64,000 nucleotides of DNA. It comes from Rhodonellum psychrophilum GCM71 = DSM 17998 (GTDB lineage Bacteria > Bacteroidota > Bacteroidia > Cytophagales > Cyclobacteriaceae). This document shows positions 7,574 to 16,606 of this stretch, in pieces. The notes under the pieces were generated by a model. The model was given only the letters and a program-made list of their open reading frames with translations. It was not told the origin of the DNA and ran no database searches. Location: positions 275,814-339,813 of the forward strand of contig NZ_KB906674.1 of NCBI RefSeq assembly GCF_000381545.1. The letters are read 5' to 3'. How positions within the stretch are numbered: position 1 is the stretch's first letter; every line of letters begins with the position of its first letter. The position numbers were made by a program, and so were the translations under genes.

Positions 7574-9904
7574 TCAATCTTTAAGCAAGCGGAGGTATTG
7601 ATGATTTTCCCTGTCCACAAAGGAGATGAAATACAATCCGGGCTTCAGGCCTTCCAATTCTTTTTCAAGGGATAATTTATCCAGTAAATCATGGTAGAGG
7701 ATCACTCCCTGTGGGTTATGGATTTGGACAATTGTGGTTTTGGGCTCAAAAAATTCGGATAGAACTATCGATACCCGACCTGAAGAATAGGGATTTGGCC
7801 AGATCTTAACCCCGCTGATGCGATCCGGATTTTGAGAATTGATCATGCGGAAGACCTTGCTCAATGTTGATTTTCCATCTTTGTCGACTTGCTCTATTTT
7901 GAAATAAACCGGTTGTGCGCCATAAAAATCATGGTGTTCAAATTCATAATGTTGAACAATATCACTGTCTCCCCAGCTTGGAACCTCTCCAATCGATTTG
8001 AAGGATGCTACATTTCCCAAAGACTGAAGGATTTTGAATTTGTGGTTGTTCGTTTCTTTTGCAGTAGACCAGTTGACCTTAGCCCCTGCGGCAATTCTTT
8101 TCGCGGAGGTTTCCAGCCAGGTGACTGGAAGGATACTCATGATCCTAAAGCTGCCCACAGTTAAGGTTTGATTGTTCAATTCCCCAAAAGTGAGTTGCCT
8201 TCTGGCCCACAGTTTATCGGGATCCAAGCCGGGAAGGTGCGTTCCTGGAGCAGCTTGTCCCAGACTTACAATCCTGAGATCATCGACATCGTCCACGATG
8301 AGATTTTTAGCGGAAATTCTTAGCTCCAAATCATCTGTACCTGCATTTAGTCCAGAAAACTCAAAAAAACTGTACAATTGATACAAAATCGGAGTACCAT
8401 CCGAATCATTGAACGAAGGGTCCCAGTCTGCTCCTGGGAATTCCAAAAACCGGATGGATAGATTCCCTCCGGGAGAATTTCCCAAAAGCCGGACTTCTCG
8501 AATGCCTCCCTGATAAAAATCCTCGAAGGGGAAAGCAGCGTTTGACCCATTCAATCCCATTGGTATCTGGTTGTAAACCAATTGGCTTAGATTCAGCCAG
8601 CTTCCGCCTTGATAGGTATAAAAACCATTTCCGCTGGTGTTGAGAAAGAGCCTGTTTCCTCCAAAATCGACCCTCCCGTTTTTCATAAGGAAATTCGATT
8701 TTATTCTGAGGTTATTGTTTGTCAAAAGGGTTCCGGAAGGCTTGTTGACTTCAATTTGGTGGAGGTCCATTTCAAGATTGATGATTTGTTGCGCTCCTGC
8801 GCCTTCAAATCGTAGGAATGTGGGACGATCCAATACGGCGCCACCGTTAAGATAAACAAAATTTCCTCTGAGGAAAATGGAATCATTCAGTGTTTTGGTG
8901 GCCGCATTCTCGAAAAACAAGTTCTGGTAGGTTTTGAAACGTCCTGATGTGGCCATAGTTGAGCGGAGCATTTGTTGGTTGCCGGTGTTTGAGCTGTAAT
9001 ACACACTTCCCTCCATGATAAAATTGGCCACATCCATGGTGGGGATATTTCCAGATAAAATTAGATTTCCCGTCGGCTTGAGGTGAAAAAGTGCTCCTGG
9101 AATGGACTCGGATCTTCGGATGATCGCAGACAGAGGCGCCGAACATGCAGAAATCAAGGTAGCCAAAGGCTCTATAATCAAATCTCCATAGGGATTGCTG
9201 CCATTGAAAATTGCCTGCGTATTGAAAGAAAAAGTGGAACAAGCGGGGATGCCCATCGTGTTGACGGTTTGGATCACCGTTCCGGATTGGATGATGAAGC
9301 GGTTTGCCTTAAATGCAGAATTGACAATCAAGGTTTCACCAAAATCCGGTTCAAAAACCACCGTGAATCGGCTGTTTGTGGTATTGGCACTCCAGGAAAT
9401 CCGATCTACCACCGTTCTGGAAATCCCTTTGAAAACGATTTTCCCTGTTTCCGGGTAAATCCAATCTGTTGTGGCATTGGTCACGCTGTTGATTATAAAT
9501 ATTCCCGCGGTTTTATCCATACCCCTCAATGCACCGTAAACCTGAAGCTCAAAATTCTGGAGATTGAGTTTTCTTCCGGGGCTGGCAGCACTGAAGAGAT
9601 AAACATTTTTGGCTTCTTCATTTTGCATCAGCCGGACTTCGTTGCCTTGATCAATGAAAATATTGTTGTTTCTGTCTGGTTTGAGGAGGGTGGGAATCCA
9701 AGCCGCCCCATTCCAAGTTTCCCAAATGGCGGGGTTTTGAAAGTTGCCGGAGGAAATGGTCCTGTAATCGTTGGTTTCCAATGCAATTTGTGCACAAAGC
9801 CTTGGACAGAATAAAAGGATTTGTAGGAGATTTAAGGAGAATATCCAGTAAATTCGCCACAAATTGTGAAATCTAAGCTTATGTTGGAGTTTGCAAAAAG
9901 TCAT
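7574..9904 (-). CDS. Secreted surface protein with T9SS type A sorting domain
   Basis: Large secreted protein of unknown binding function. The N-terminus has a signal peptide (hydrophobic IFSLNLLQILLFCP before LCAQ, ~residues 20-39). The middle ~600 residues are beta-rich with repeated short strands (GNFQNPAIWETWNGAAW, LRFEGAGAQQI, LFLNTSGNGFYTYQGGSWL), as in right-handed beta-helix or autotransporter-like cell-surface proteins. The last ~75 residues (KIWPNPYSSGRVSIVL ... GLKPGLYFISF) match the type IX secretion sorting domain that sends proteins across the outer membrane for surface anchoring. No catalytic motif was recognised. It is divergent from the DUF4105 gene, with only 35 bp between the starts. 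Confidence 0.85.
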   Translation of the reverse strand: MTFCKLQHKLRFHNLWRIYWIFSLNLLQILLFCPRLCAQIALETNDYRTISSGNFQNPAIWETWNGAAWIPTLLKPDRNNNIFIDQGNEVRLMQNEEAKNVYLFSAASPGRKLNLQNFELQVYGALRGMDKTAGIFIINSVTNATTDWIYPETGKIVFKGISRTVVDRISWSANTTNSRFTVVFEPDFGETLIVNSAFKANRFIIQSGTVIQTVNTMGIPACSTFSFNTQAIFNGSNPYGDLIIEPLATLISACSAPLSAIIRRSESIPGALFHLKPTGNLILSGNIPTMDVANFIMEGSVYYSSNTGNQQMLRSTMATSGRFKTYQNLFFENAATKTLNDSIFLRGNFVYLNGGAVLDRPTFLRFEGAGAQQIINLEMDLHQIEVNKPSGTLLTNNNLRIKSNFLMKNGRVDFGGNRLFLNTSGNGFYTYQGGSWLNLSQLVYNQIPMGLNGSNAAFPFEDFYQGGIREVRLLGNSPGGNLSIRFLEFPGADWDPSFNDSDGTPILYQLYSFFEFSGLNAGTDDLELRISAKNLIVDDVDDLRIVSLGQAAPGTHLPGLDPDKLWARRQLTFGELNNQTLTVGSFRIMSILPVTWLETSAKRIAAGAKVNWSTAKETNNHKFKILQSLGNVASFKSIGEVPSWGDSDIVQHYEFEHHDFYGAQPVYFKIEQVDKDGKSTLSKVFRMINSQNPDRISGVKIWPNPYSSGRVSIVLSEFFEPKTTIVQIHNPQGVILYHDLLDKLSLEKELEGLKPGLYFISFVDRENHQYLRLLKD

Positions 9905-9939
9905 GCTTAAAAAATTAGGACCAGAATAAATCTATACAT

Positions 9940-11133
9940 ATGCCCCCTTATTTGAAAAAACTGTTGCTGATTTATTCGTTTATTTATTCGACTATTTTCA
10001 TTGCCTCAGCGCAAGACTATCAGATCAGCCTGCTGACCTGTGATCCGGGAGAGGAATTGTACTCTGCCTTTGGCCACAGCGCTGTACGGGTTTTGGATAG
10101 GGAGACCGGACAGGATTTGGTTTTCAACTATGGGACTTTTGACTTCAATACCCCCTTTTTCTACGTGAAATTCACCCAAAGAACACTCGATTATATCTTG
10201 AGTGTGACCACCTACGAAAGGTTTTTAATGGAGTACCATTACAATGAAAGAGATGTCAGGGAGCAAATCCTGGACTTGAATCCTACCCAATCCGCAGATA
10301 TGGTCCGTTTTTTACAGATCAACCAGCTTCCCGAAAACCGGGCTTACCGTTATGATTTCTTCTATGACAATTGCTCCACAAGGATAAGGGACATGATGGA
10401 ATCGGTGCTGGGAAAAAGCTTGAAATGGAACGATGATCCCGCAGCAGAGGAGAAAACCTACCGGAACCTGATCGATGAATATGTTTATGCTATGCCTTGG
10501 GCGGATTTTGGGATTGACCTTGCCTTGGGTTCGGTCATAGACCGAAAAGCCTCAGAATGGCAAAAACAGTTCTTGCCGGATTATGTCGAAGCGGCATTTG
10601 CCACGGCTACGATAGAAGGGGATGGGCCAACCCGTCCTTTGGTCAAAGAAGAGCGAACAATCCTTGAATTTGCGGATGGAGAAGGGGACGGTTCTTTATT
10701 CAATCCCTATCTGCTATTTTGGTTAGTGGCCATCGTTTTTCTTTTGATTACTTATTTTGGATACAAAAAGCAACGCCTCCTGATTGGGTTTGACGTCACG
10801 CTTTTTGCGGTGTTGGGCGTCCTGGGTTTGGTTATTGTCATGCTTTGGTTTTTCACTTTCCATTCCCAAACCAAATACAACTGGAATATCCTCTGGGCAT
10901 TTCCTCCTCACCTAGTCTTGGTATATGGCCTTCTTCAAGCCAAACCCGCAGTTTGGGTGAGAAAGTACCTGATGTTTGCCTTGATCATGGCCGATGCCGC
11001 CATTGTCTTTTGGATACTCGGCTGGCAATCTTTCCACCCGAGTATAGTGCCTTTATTGTTGGTCCTCATTCTCAGAACCAACTTCCTTTATTACAACCTG
11101 GACAAGTTCAAAAAGATCAGGGCAGGTAATTAA
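9940..11133 (+). CDS. DUF4105 membrane protein, likely lipoprotein N-acyltransferase (Lnb) type
   Basis: 397-aa envelope protein: signal peptide (residues 1-24, ASAQ cleavage site), a periplasmic domain to ~residue 250, then about five transmembrane helices. The periplasmic domain has the DUF4105 signatures: an AFGHSAVRV segment with a conserved His46 and YDNCSTRIRD with Cys145, a Cys-His pair like that of thiol peptidases and acyltransferases. From memory, DUF4105 proteins of Bacteroides have recently been reported to N-acylate lipoproteins (Lnb), replacing the absent Lnt. That would fit a lipoprotein-rich genome such as this, but the link should be confirmed. The family call is firm; the activity is inferred. 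Confidence 0.8.
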   Translation: MPPYLKKLLLIYSFIYSTIFIASAQDYQISLLTCDPGEELYSAFGHSAVRVLDRETGQDLVFNYGTFDFNTPFFYVKFTQRTLDYILSVTTYERFLMEYHYNERDVREQILDLNPTQSADMVRFLQINQLPENRAYRYDFFYDNCSTRIRDMMESVLGKSLKWNDDPAAEEKTYRNLIDEYVYAMPWADFGIDLALGSVIDRKASEWQKQFLPDYVEAAFATATIEGDGPTRPLVKEERTILEFADGEGDGSLFNPYLLFWLVAIVFLLITYFGYKKQRLLIGFDVTLFAVLGVLGLVIVMLWFFTFHSQTKYNWNILWAFPPHLVLVYGLLQAKPAVWVRKYLMFALIMADAAIVFWILGWQSFHPSIVPLLLVLILRTNFLYYNLDKFKKIRAGN

Positions 11134-11195
11134 AGGAAGTTCGGAAAACTATTTGAGGGGTATTCTCTGTTTACTCTAAAATACAATACATCCTT

Positions 11196-13238
11196 ATGGA
11201 CTTCAGATTAGTTTCAGAATTCAAACCAACCGGAGATCAGCCCGTTGCCATCGAACAACTTGTCGAGGGTGTCAACAGGGGTGATGCCAGCCAAGTGCTG
11301 CTGGGGGTGACGGGTTCGGGCAAGACGTTCACCGTCGCCAATGTGATCCAACAGACCGGAAAGCCCACTTTGGTCCTGAGCCATAACAAGACCCTTGCCG
11401 CCCAACTTTACGGTGAATTCAAGCAGTTTTTCCCAGACAATGCCGTTGAGTATTTCATCTCTTATTATGACTATTATCAGCCGGAGGCCTTTATTCCCTC
11501 CAGCGGTACCTATATAGAAAAAGACCTTTCCATCAACGAGGAAATAGAGAAATTGAGGTTGAGCGCCACGTCTTCCCTGCTTTCGGGCAGAAGGGACGTG
11601 ATCGTCGTGGCTTCGGTTTCCTGCATCTACGGCATCGGAAATCCCGATGAGTTTGGGAAAAACATCATCAAGCTACAGGAAGGGGATCGCATTCCCCGCA
11701 ACCAGCTTTTGTTCAAGTTGGTGGACATTCTTTACAGTCGGGTCAATCAAGACCTTACCCACGGTACCTTCCGGGTAAAAGGGGACACGGTGGATGTTTT
11801 TGTAGCCTACGCGGACTTTGGGTACAGGATTTATTTTTGGGGCGATGAGATCGAAGCGATTCATAGAATCGATCCAGATTCCGGAAAGAAAATTTCAGAC
11901 GAAAAAATCATTTCTATTTTCCCTGCCAATCTCTTCGTCACGGGCCGGGACGTGATCGATACCGCCATCCATGAAATCCAGGATGACATGGTGGCCCAAG
12001 TGGCTTTTTTCGAAAAGGACATGAGGTTGATCGAGGCAAAAAGATTGAAGGAAAGAACGGAATTCGACCTTGAGATGATCCGAGAGTTGGGTTACTGTTC
12101 CGGAGTGGAGAATTATTCCCGATACTTTGACAGAAGACTTCCCGGAACAAGGCCTTTCTGCTTGTTGGATTACTTTCCCGATGATTACCTGATGGTGATT
12201 GACGAAAGCCATGTGACGGTTTCCCAGGTTCGTGCGATGTGGGGAGGTGACCGTTCCAGAAAAATGAATTTGGTCGAATACGGTTTCAGGCTCCCTTCCG
12301 CATTGGACAATAGACCCCTTCAATTTGAGGAGTTTGAGAGCATCACCAATCAGGTGATCTACGTCAGCGCCACACCGGCCGATTATGAATTGGCCAAAAC
12401 GGAGGGAGTCGTGGTGGAACAGATCATCAGGCCAACAGGTCTTCTGGATCCGAACATCGAAGTGCGACCAAGTGCCAATCAGATCGATGATCTTTTGGAA
12501 GAAATTGACCAAACCATTCAGGCTGGCGACAGGGTGTTGATCACCACGTTGACCAAAAGAATGGCAGAGGAACTCCAGAAATACCTGGAAAGAACCGGCG
12601 TGAAAAGCCGCTACATCCATTCCGAGGTAAAACCACTGGATAGGGTTGAGATTCTCAGGGAACTGCGATTGGGGGTTTTCGATGTATTGGTCGGAGTCAA
12701 CTTATTGAGAGAAGGGCTGGATCTTCCCGAGGTATCCTTGGTGGCAATCTTGGATGCGGATAAGGAAGGCTTTTTGAGAAATGAACGGAGTTTGGTACAA
12801 ACCATTGGTCGTGCTGCAAGGAATGAAAATGGAAGGGTGATCATGTATGCCGACAAAGTGACCAATTCCATGCAGCTGGCCATGGATGAAACCCGGAGAC
12901 GGAGAGCTGTGCAATCAGAATACAACGAAAAGCATGGGATCACACCCACCACCATCATCAAATCCAGGGAAAAAATCCTGGGTCAGACCAAGGTGGCGGA
13001 CAGCAAGAGAAATGCAAAAATCTACCAGGAAACCTTGGAATTGGAAGCACAGGTTGCCGCAGATCCCCTGTTGCAATACCTGAGTAAGGATAAACTCGAA
13101 AAACTGATCGGTCAGACCCAAAAGATGATGGAAAAAGCCGCCAAAGAGCTTGATTTCATGGAGGCTGCACGATTGAGAGATGAATGGCAGGGAATGAAAA
13201 ACAGATTGGAGCAAATGAACAGAGGCGTTTCTGGATAA
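11196..13238 (+). CDS. uvrB: Excinuclease ABC subunit B
   Basis: Damage-verification helicase of nucleotide excision repair, which loads with UvrA and recruits UvrC. The 680-aa length is typical. Motifs in order: Walker A GVTGSGKT (residues 37-44), the damage-probing beta-hairpin YYDYYQPEAFIPSSGTYIEKD, the UvrA-interaction region, DESHVTVSQ (helicase motif II), VSATPADYE, LTKRMAEELQKYL, GVNLLREGLDLPEVSL, QTIGRAARN, and the C-terminal UVR motif MEKAAKELDFMEAARLRDE that contacts UvrC. Transcribed rightward 62 bp after the DUF4105 gene. Confidence 0.99.
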   Translation: MDFRLVSEFKPTGDQPVAIEQLVEGVNRGDASQVLLGVTGSGKTFTVANVIQQTGKPTLVLSHNKTLAAQLYGEFKQFFPDNAVEYFISYYDYYQPEAFIPSSGTYIEKDLSINEEIEKLRLSATSSLLSGRRDVIVVASVSCIYGIGNPDEFGKNIIKLQEGDRIPRNQLLFKLVDILYSRVNQDLTHGTFRVKGDTVDVFVAYADFGYRIYFWGDEIEAIHRIDPDSGKKISDEKIISIFPANLFVTGRDVIDTAIHEIQDDMVAQVAFFEKDMRLIEAKRLKERTEFDLEMIRELGYCSGVENYSRYFDRRLPGTRPFCLLDYFPDDYLMVIDESHVTVSQVRAMWGGDRSRKMNLVEYGFRLPSALDNRPLQFEEFESITNQVIYVSATPADYELAKTEGVVVEQIIRPTGLLDPNIEVRPSANQIDDLLEEIDQTIQAGDRVLITTLTKRMAEELQKYLERTGVKSRYIHSEVKPLDRVEILRELRLGVFDVLVGVNLLREGLDLPEVSLVAILDADKEGFLRNERSLVQTIGRAARNENGRVIMYADKVTNSMQLAMDETRRRRAVQSEYNEKHGITPTTIIKSREKILGQTKVADSKRNAKIYQETLELEAQVAADPLLQYLSKDKLEKLIGQTQKMMEKAAKELDFMEAARLRDEWQGMKNRLEQMNRGVSG

Positions 13239-13377
13239 TCACCGGATTTTTTTCTTCCTTTCTGAACAAAGGGCGAAATAGACGCTTAATCAATTCCCGA
13301 TTAGAATTCAGTTCAGTGGCCATTTCGGAATGCTGGGATGTAGGATTTCTAAGCCTGGATACAAATGCCCTAAAAAA

Positions 13378-14013
13378 ATGACACTTCAGGAAATACATAG
13401 ATTGGCCCAGCAGGGGGAAGGTTTGAAGATCGAATTCAAAAAGAAAGCTGCATTTCCCGAAAAAATCGTTCGGGAGATCATCGCCTTGGCCAATACGGAA
13501 GGGGGGCATTTGTTGATTGGGGTAGACGATGATGGTACAGTGAGCGGACAGAAATTCATCGAGGAGGAGGTTTTTGTCATGGAAAAAGCCATTGCGGAAC
13601 TGATCTTGCCTAAATTAAACTACCAACTCAGTGTGCTGAAAATCAATGCTAAGAAAGGAGTCGCTGTTTTTCATATTGAAAAATCAGAGCATAGACCCCA
13701 TTTTTTGTTGGAGGGAAACCGAAAAAAAGCTTTTATAAGGGCTGCCGATCAAAGTCTTCATGCGAGCAAAGAAATCTGGGAAATCCTTCGGCAGGGCAAA
13801 AAACAAAAAGACATCATTTTTACTTACAGGGAAAAAGAGGATATCCTGATGAAGGCGCTGGCGCAAAAAGGAACCATCACGCTGAGTGAATATTGCAGTG
13901 TGGCCAATTTGCCCCGCATTTTGGCATCCAAGACGCTGGTTCGGCTGGTTTTGGCCAACGTGTTGAAAATTATCCCCCGAGAAACAGAAGACCTCTACTG
14001 CCTGAAAGAATAA
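13378..14013 (+). CDS. AlbA_2 (Schlafen-type) putative DNA/RNA-binding protein
   Basis: 211-aa protein containing one AlbA_2 domain: EGLKIEFKKKAAFPEKIVREIIALANTEGGHLLIGVDDDG followed by QSLHASKEIWEIL (read as two segments). These are the hallmarks EFK and ALANTxGGxLLIGVDDxG of the family related to Schlafen and divergent AAA_4 proteins. The C-terminal ~60 residues (KEDILMKALAQKGTITLSEYCSVANLP) look like a winged-helix domain, consistent with a transcription regulator. The chosen ATG gives MTLQEIHRLAQQGEG; a longer frame upstream adds an implausible Cys/Pro-rich leader. No function is known for this subgroup. It lies 140 bp after uvrB on the same strand. Confidence 0.8.
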   Translation: MTLQEIHRLAQQGEGLKIEFKKKAAFPEKIVREIIALANTEGGHLLIGVDDDGTVSGQKFIEEEVFVMEKAIAELILPKLNYQLSVLKINAKKGVAVFHIEKSEHRPHFLLEGNRKKAFIRAADQSLHASKEIWEILRQGKKQKDIIFTYREKEDILMKALAQKGTITLSEYCSVANLPRILASKTLVRLVLANVLKIIPRETEDLYCLKE

Positions 14014-14073
14014 TTAGAGAGGTTTCGTGGCCTTTCCTCCGAAAAGATTGCCCATGATGCAATACGATTGGCA

Positions 14074-14991
14074 TCAACTCAGGTCAAGGTCTGTTCCGTG
14101 CTGCTGGTTGAAGCCAATATTCCCCTGTAGACCTCCGGTATGGATGGCGAGGATTTTTGTTCCCCTTTCAAAAAACCCTTTGTTGATAAGGTCAAATAAG
14201 CCAAACATCATTTTCCCGGTATAAATCGGGTCAAGAGGAATTCCGGTTTGGAGATAGAAATCCTTTATAAAATCAACCAAGATCTTGTTATGTTTTCCAT
14301 AGCCCCCAAAGTGATATTGATCCAAAATCTGATAATTTGAAGGTGGGGAATTGACATGCTGTTGAAGCAGGTCTAATATTTCCTGATGGATGAAATTTCC
14401 CTTTAGGGAAGAAAACCCCAATAACTGTTGGTTTGCCGCCAAGCTTGAGGCGATACCTGTAAAGGTGCCCCCAGTCCCGATGCTCAGGGATACAAAATCA
14501 AATTGTGCGTCATCAAGGGAGAGTATTTCACCACAGCCTTGGATGGCAAGTGCATTCGTACCCCCTTCGGGAATAAGGTAAAAGTGACCGAATTGTGCGG
14601 CCAGGCCCTCCAGGACTTCTGTTGTGTTTTTGGATCTGTAGGTGGATCGGTTCAGGTAGTGAAGCAGCATGCCCTTTTCCTTTGCGAAAGCCAGTGTAGG
14701 GTTCAAAGGAAGGGTTTCTTCTCCCCTGATGATACCGATTGCCTTCAATCCCATTTCCTTGGCTGCCACAGCAGCAGCATAAATATGGTTGGAATATGCA
14801 CCTCCAAAAGTCAGGATTTGGGAATGGCCTTCCTCCTTTGCTTTTATAAGATTGTGTTTGAGTTTGTAAAATTTATTGCCCGAAACCAAAGGATGAACAA
14901 GGTCCAGTCTTTTGACAAAAAGATGGATGCCTTTCTCCAAAAGGAGAGGGTTTTCGATTTTTTGGGTGGGGATATGGGAAGGGATCAACAA
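14074..14991 (-). CDS. PLP-dependent D-cysteine desulfhydrase / ACC deaminase family enzyme
   Basis: Fold type II PLP enzyme. The 305-aa protein has the cofactor lysine in the family context PLVSGNKFYKLKHN (Lys40), the AYSNHIYAAAVAAKEMG segment that positions substrate, and the glycine-rich phosphate-binding loop SIGTGGTFTGIA. The family includes 1-aminocyclopropane-1-carboxylate deaminases and D-cysteine desulfhydrases; bacterial chromosomal members of this length usually behave as D-cysteine desulfhydrases, making pyruvate, sulfide and ammonia. Which activity applies cannot be read here. It is divergent from rluD, with 64 bp between the starts. Confidence 0.85.
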   Translation of the reverse strand: MLIPSHIPTQKIENPLLLEKGIHLFVKRLDLVHPLVSGNKFYKLKHNLIKAKEEGHSQILTFGGAYSNHIYAAAVAAKEMGLKAIGIIRGEETLPLNPTLAFAKEKGMLLHYLNRSTYRSKNTTEVLEGLAAQFGHFYLIPEGGTNALAIQGCGEILSLDDAQFDFVSLSIGTGGTFTGIASSLAANQQLLGFSSLKGNFIHQEILDLLQQHVNSPPSNYQILDQYHFGGYGKHNKILVDFIKDFYLQTGIPLDPIYTGKMMFGLFDLINKGFFERGTKILAIHTGGLQGNIGFNQQHGTDLDLS

Positions 14992-15043
14992 AACATTCAG
15001 AGGAATTATTCTGCAAATAACCGAAACTTTATGAAATGCACCT

Positions 15044-15051
15044 TATTTTTG
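15044..15051 (+). promoter_or_regulatory. -7 element immediately before the rluD start
   Basis: TATTTTTG matches TAnnTTTG and ends only 4 nt before the ATG at 15056. If it is used, the transcript would begin at or next to the start codon and be leaderless. Confidence 0.35.
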
Positions 15052-15055
15052 TAAA

Positions 15056-16096
15056 ATGGAAGAAGTGTTTGACGGAGAAGAATTCGAAGAAGAAGAGTTG
15101 GAGCTCTTTGAACATTATAATTTTATTATCGATAAAGGGCAGTCTCCAACCCGTATCGATAAGTTCTTAACGGAAAGGGTGACCAATGCCACCCGAAACA
15201 AAGTACAGAATGCCATAGATACCGGAATGGTTTTGGTAAACGGTGCGGTGACGAAATCCAATTATAAGGTGAGACCTTTGGATGAAGTCAAGGTAATGAT
15301 GGAAAGTCCGTCCAAGAAAACCGAATCCCAACCGGAAGATTTGGACCTCGACATATTGTATGAAGATGAGCATTTGATGATCGTCAATAAGCCGGCTGGG
15401 ATGGTCGTTCATCCTGCGCATGGGAATTGGACCGGGACCTTGGTCAATGGATTGATGTATCATTTCAATCAATTGCCGGAACTTCCGGGAAATACCGGGA
15501 GGCCAGGATTGGTGCATCGGATTGATAAGGACACTTCGGGTTTGTTGGTAGTCGCCAAATCCGAATTGGCCATGTCAGACTTGGCTGGACAGTTTTTTCA
15601 CCACACGATCGAGAGGACCTATTTGGCCTTGGTCTGGGGAGAACCAAAGGATGAGGTGGGAACCATAAACACCCACGTGGGCAGAAGTGCCAAAAACAGA
15701 AAGGTCATCGAAGCCTATCCAGACGGCAGCCAAGGAAAGCACGCGATCACGCACTGGAAGGTTTTGAAAAGCCTGAGGTACGTGTCTCTGGTGCAATGTA
15801 ACCTGGAAACGGGGAGAACCCATCAAATCCGTGCCCACATGAGGTATATTGGACATCCCTTGTTCAATGATGCGATGTATGGTGGAGATAAAATCCGCAA
15901 AGGGACACAATTTTCCAAATATAAATCCTTCGTTCACAATTGTTTTGCGATGATCCCGAGGCAGGCATTGCATGCGATGTCGCTTGGATTTGTCCATCCT
16001 TTCACGAAGGAGAAAATGTATTTTGAGGCACCATTGCCTGCCGATTTCGCCCAAGTATTGGAGAAATGGGAGAATTATGTGACCTATGAGAATTAA
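15056..16096 (+). CDS. rluD: RluD-family pseudouridine synthase
   Basis: RluA/RluD-type enzyme that isomerises uridines in 23S rRNA (helix 69 positions for true RluD). The 346-aa protein has an acidic N-terminal leader (EEFEEEELELFEH), an S4 RNA-binding domain (~residues 33-85: TRIDKFLTERVTNATRNKVQ), then the catalytic domain with LDILYEDEHLMIVNKPAGMVVHP and the active-site motif HRIDKDTSGLLVVAK (catalytic Asp157). ETGRTHQIRAHMRYIGHPLFND follows. Length and S4 domain match RluD; the exact target site is inferred. A terminator follows the stop codon by about 60 bp. Confidence 0.92.
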   Translation: MEEVFDGEEFEEEELELFEHYNFIIDKGQSPTRIDKFLTERVTNATRNKVQNAIDTGMVLVNGAVTKSNYKVRPLDEVKVMMESPSKKTESQPEDLDLDILYEDEHLMIVNKPAGMVVHPAHGNWTGTLVNGLMYHFNQLPELPGNTGRPGLVHRIDKDTSGLLVVAKSELAMSDLAGQFFHHTIERTYLALVWGEPKDEVGTINTHVGRSAKNRKVIEAYPDGSQGKHAITHWKVLKSLRYVSLVQCNLETGRTHQIRAHMRYIGHPLFNDAMYGGDKIRKGTQFSKYKSFVHNCFAMIPRQALHAMSLGFVHPFTKEKMYFEAPLPADFAQVLEKWENYVTYEN

Positions 16097-16155
16097 TGAA
16101 TATTTGGTTTTCGAACCTTACCAGGAACTGAATCATTAAATAAAAAAAAGCAGAG

Positions 16156-16207
16156 AAGCGCAAAGGGAATAAGGTCAATTTTGACTTATTTACTTTTGCG
16201 CTTTTTT
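16156..16207 (+). terminator. Intrinsic terminator of rluD
   Basis: A long interrupted hairpin: AAGCGCAAA pairs with TTTTGCGCTT, and the inner AATAAG..TCAA pairs with TTGACTTATT. A run of six T follows. It isolates rluD from the RNA genes downstream. Confidence 0.85.
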
Positions 16208-16360
16208 ATGCCCTTTTGTGAGCATGACATTCCCTTTTTCAAGAAATTTTATTCTGAATGAATGAATATAAGAGCCAAAACCTCCCATGAAAGATGAATT
16301 TTTGAAGATTTCGAGTGGGGGACGCGAAAGTGTTACACAATTATTAATTTATCCATTATA

Positions 16361-16390
16361 TTTTAGCAAATCATTAAACATTTTGCTAAA
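16361..16390 (+). promoter_or_regulatory. Inverted repeat TTTAGCAAA / TTTGCTAAA
   Basis: A perfect 9-bp inverted repeat with an 11-nt spacer in the AT-rich gene-free region ahead of the first tRNA-like RNA. The same word recurs at 16516-16524, with close variants (TTGCCAA, TTGGCAA) at 16911, 16951 and 17041. It could be a protein-binding site; no regulator is identified. Confidence 0.35.
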
Positions 16391-16606
16391 TTTTTTTGAA
16401 TTCTCAATAGGAAACTTCAATTCAATTGTCAAGTTTTCAAAATCGGGGTTTTCGCAATCGTTGTAATTTTTATTTATTTAAAAAATATCCCGTTATTTTA
16501 AATTTACTGTAAATTTTTAGCAAAATTATTGAATTATTTTTAATAACAGATTCTGTGCATTACCTTTGATGTATCAAGAATGGCAAAAGGCTTTGTTGAC
16601 ATATAC

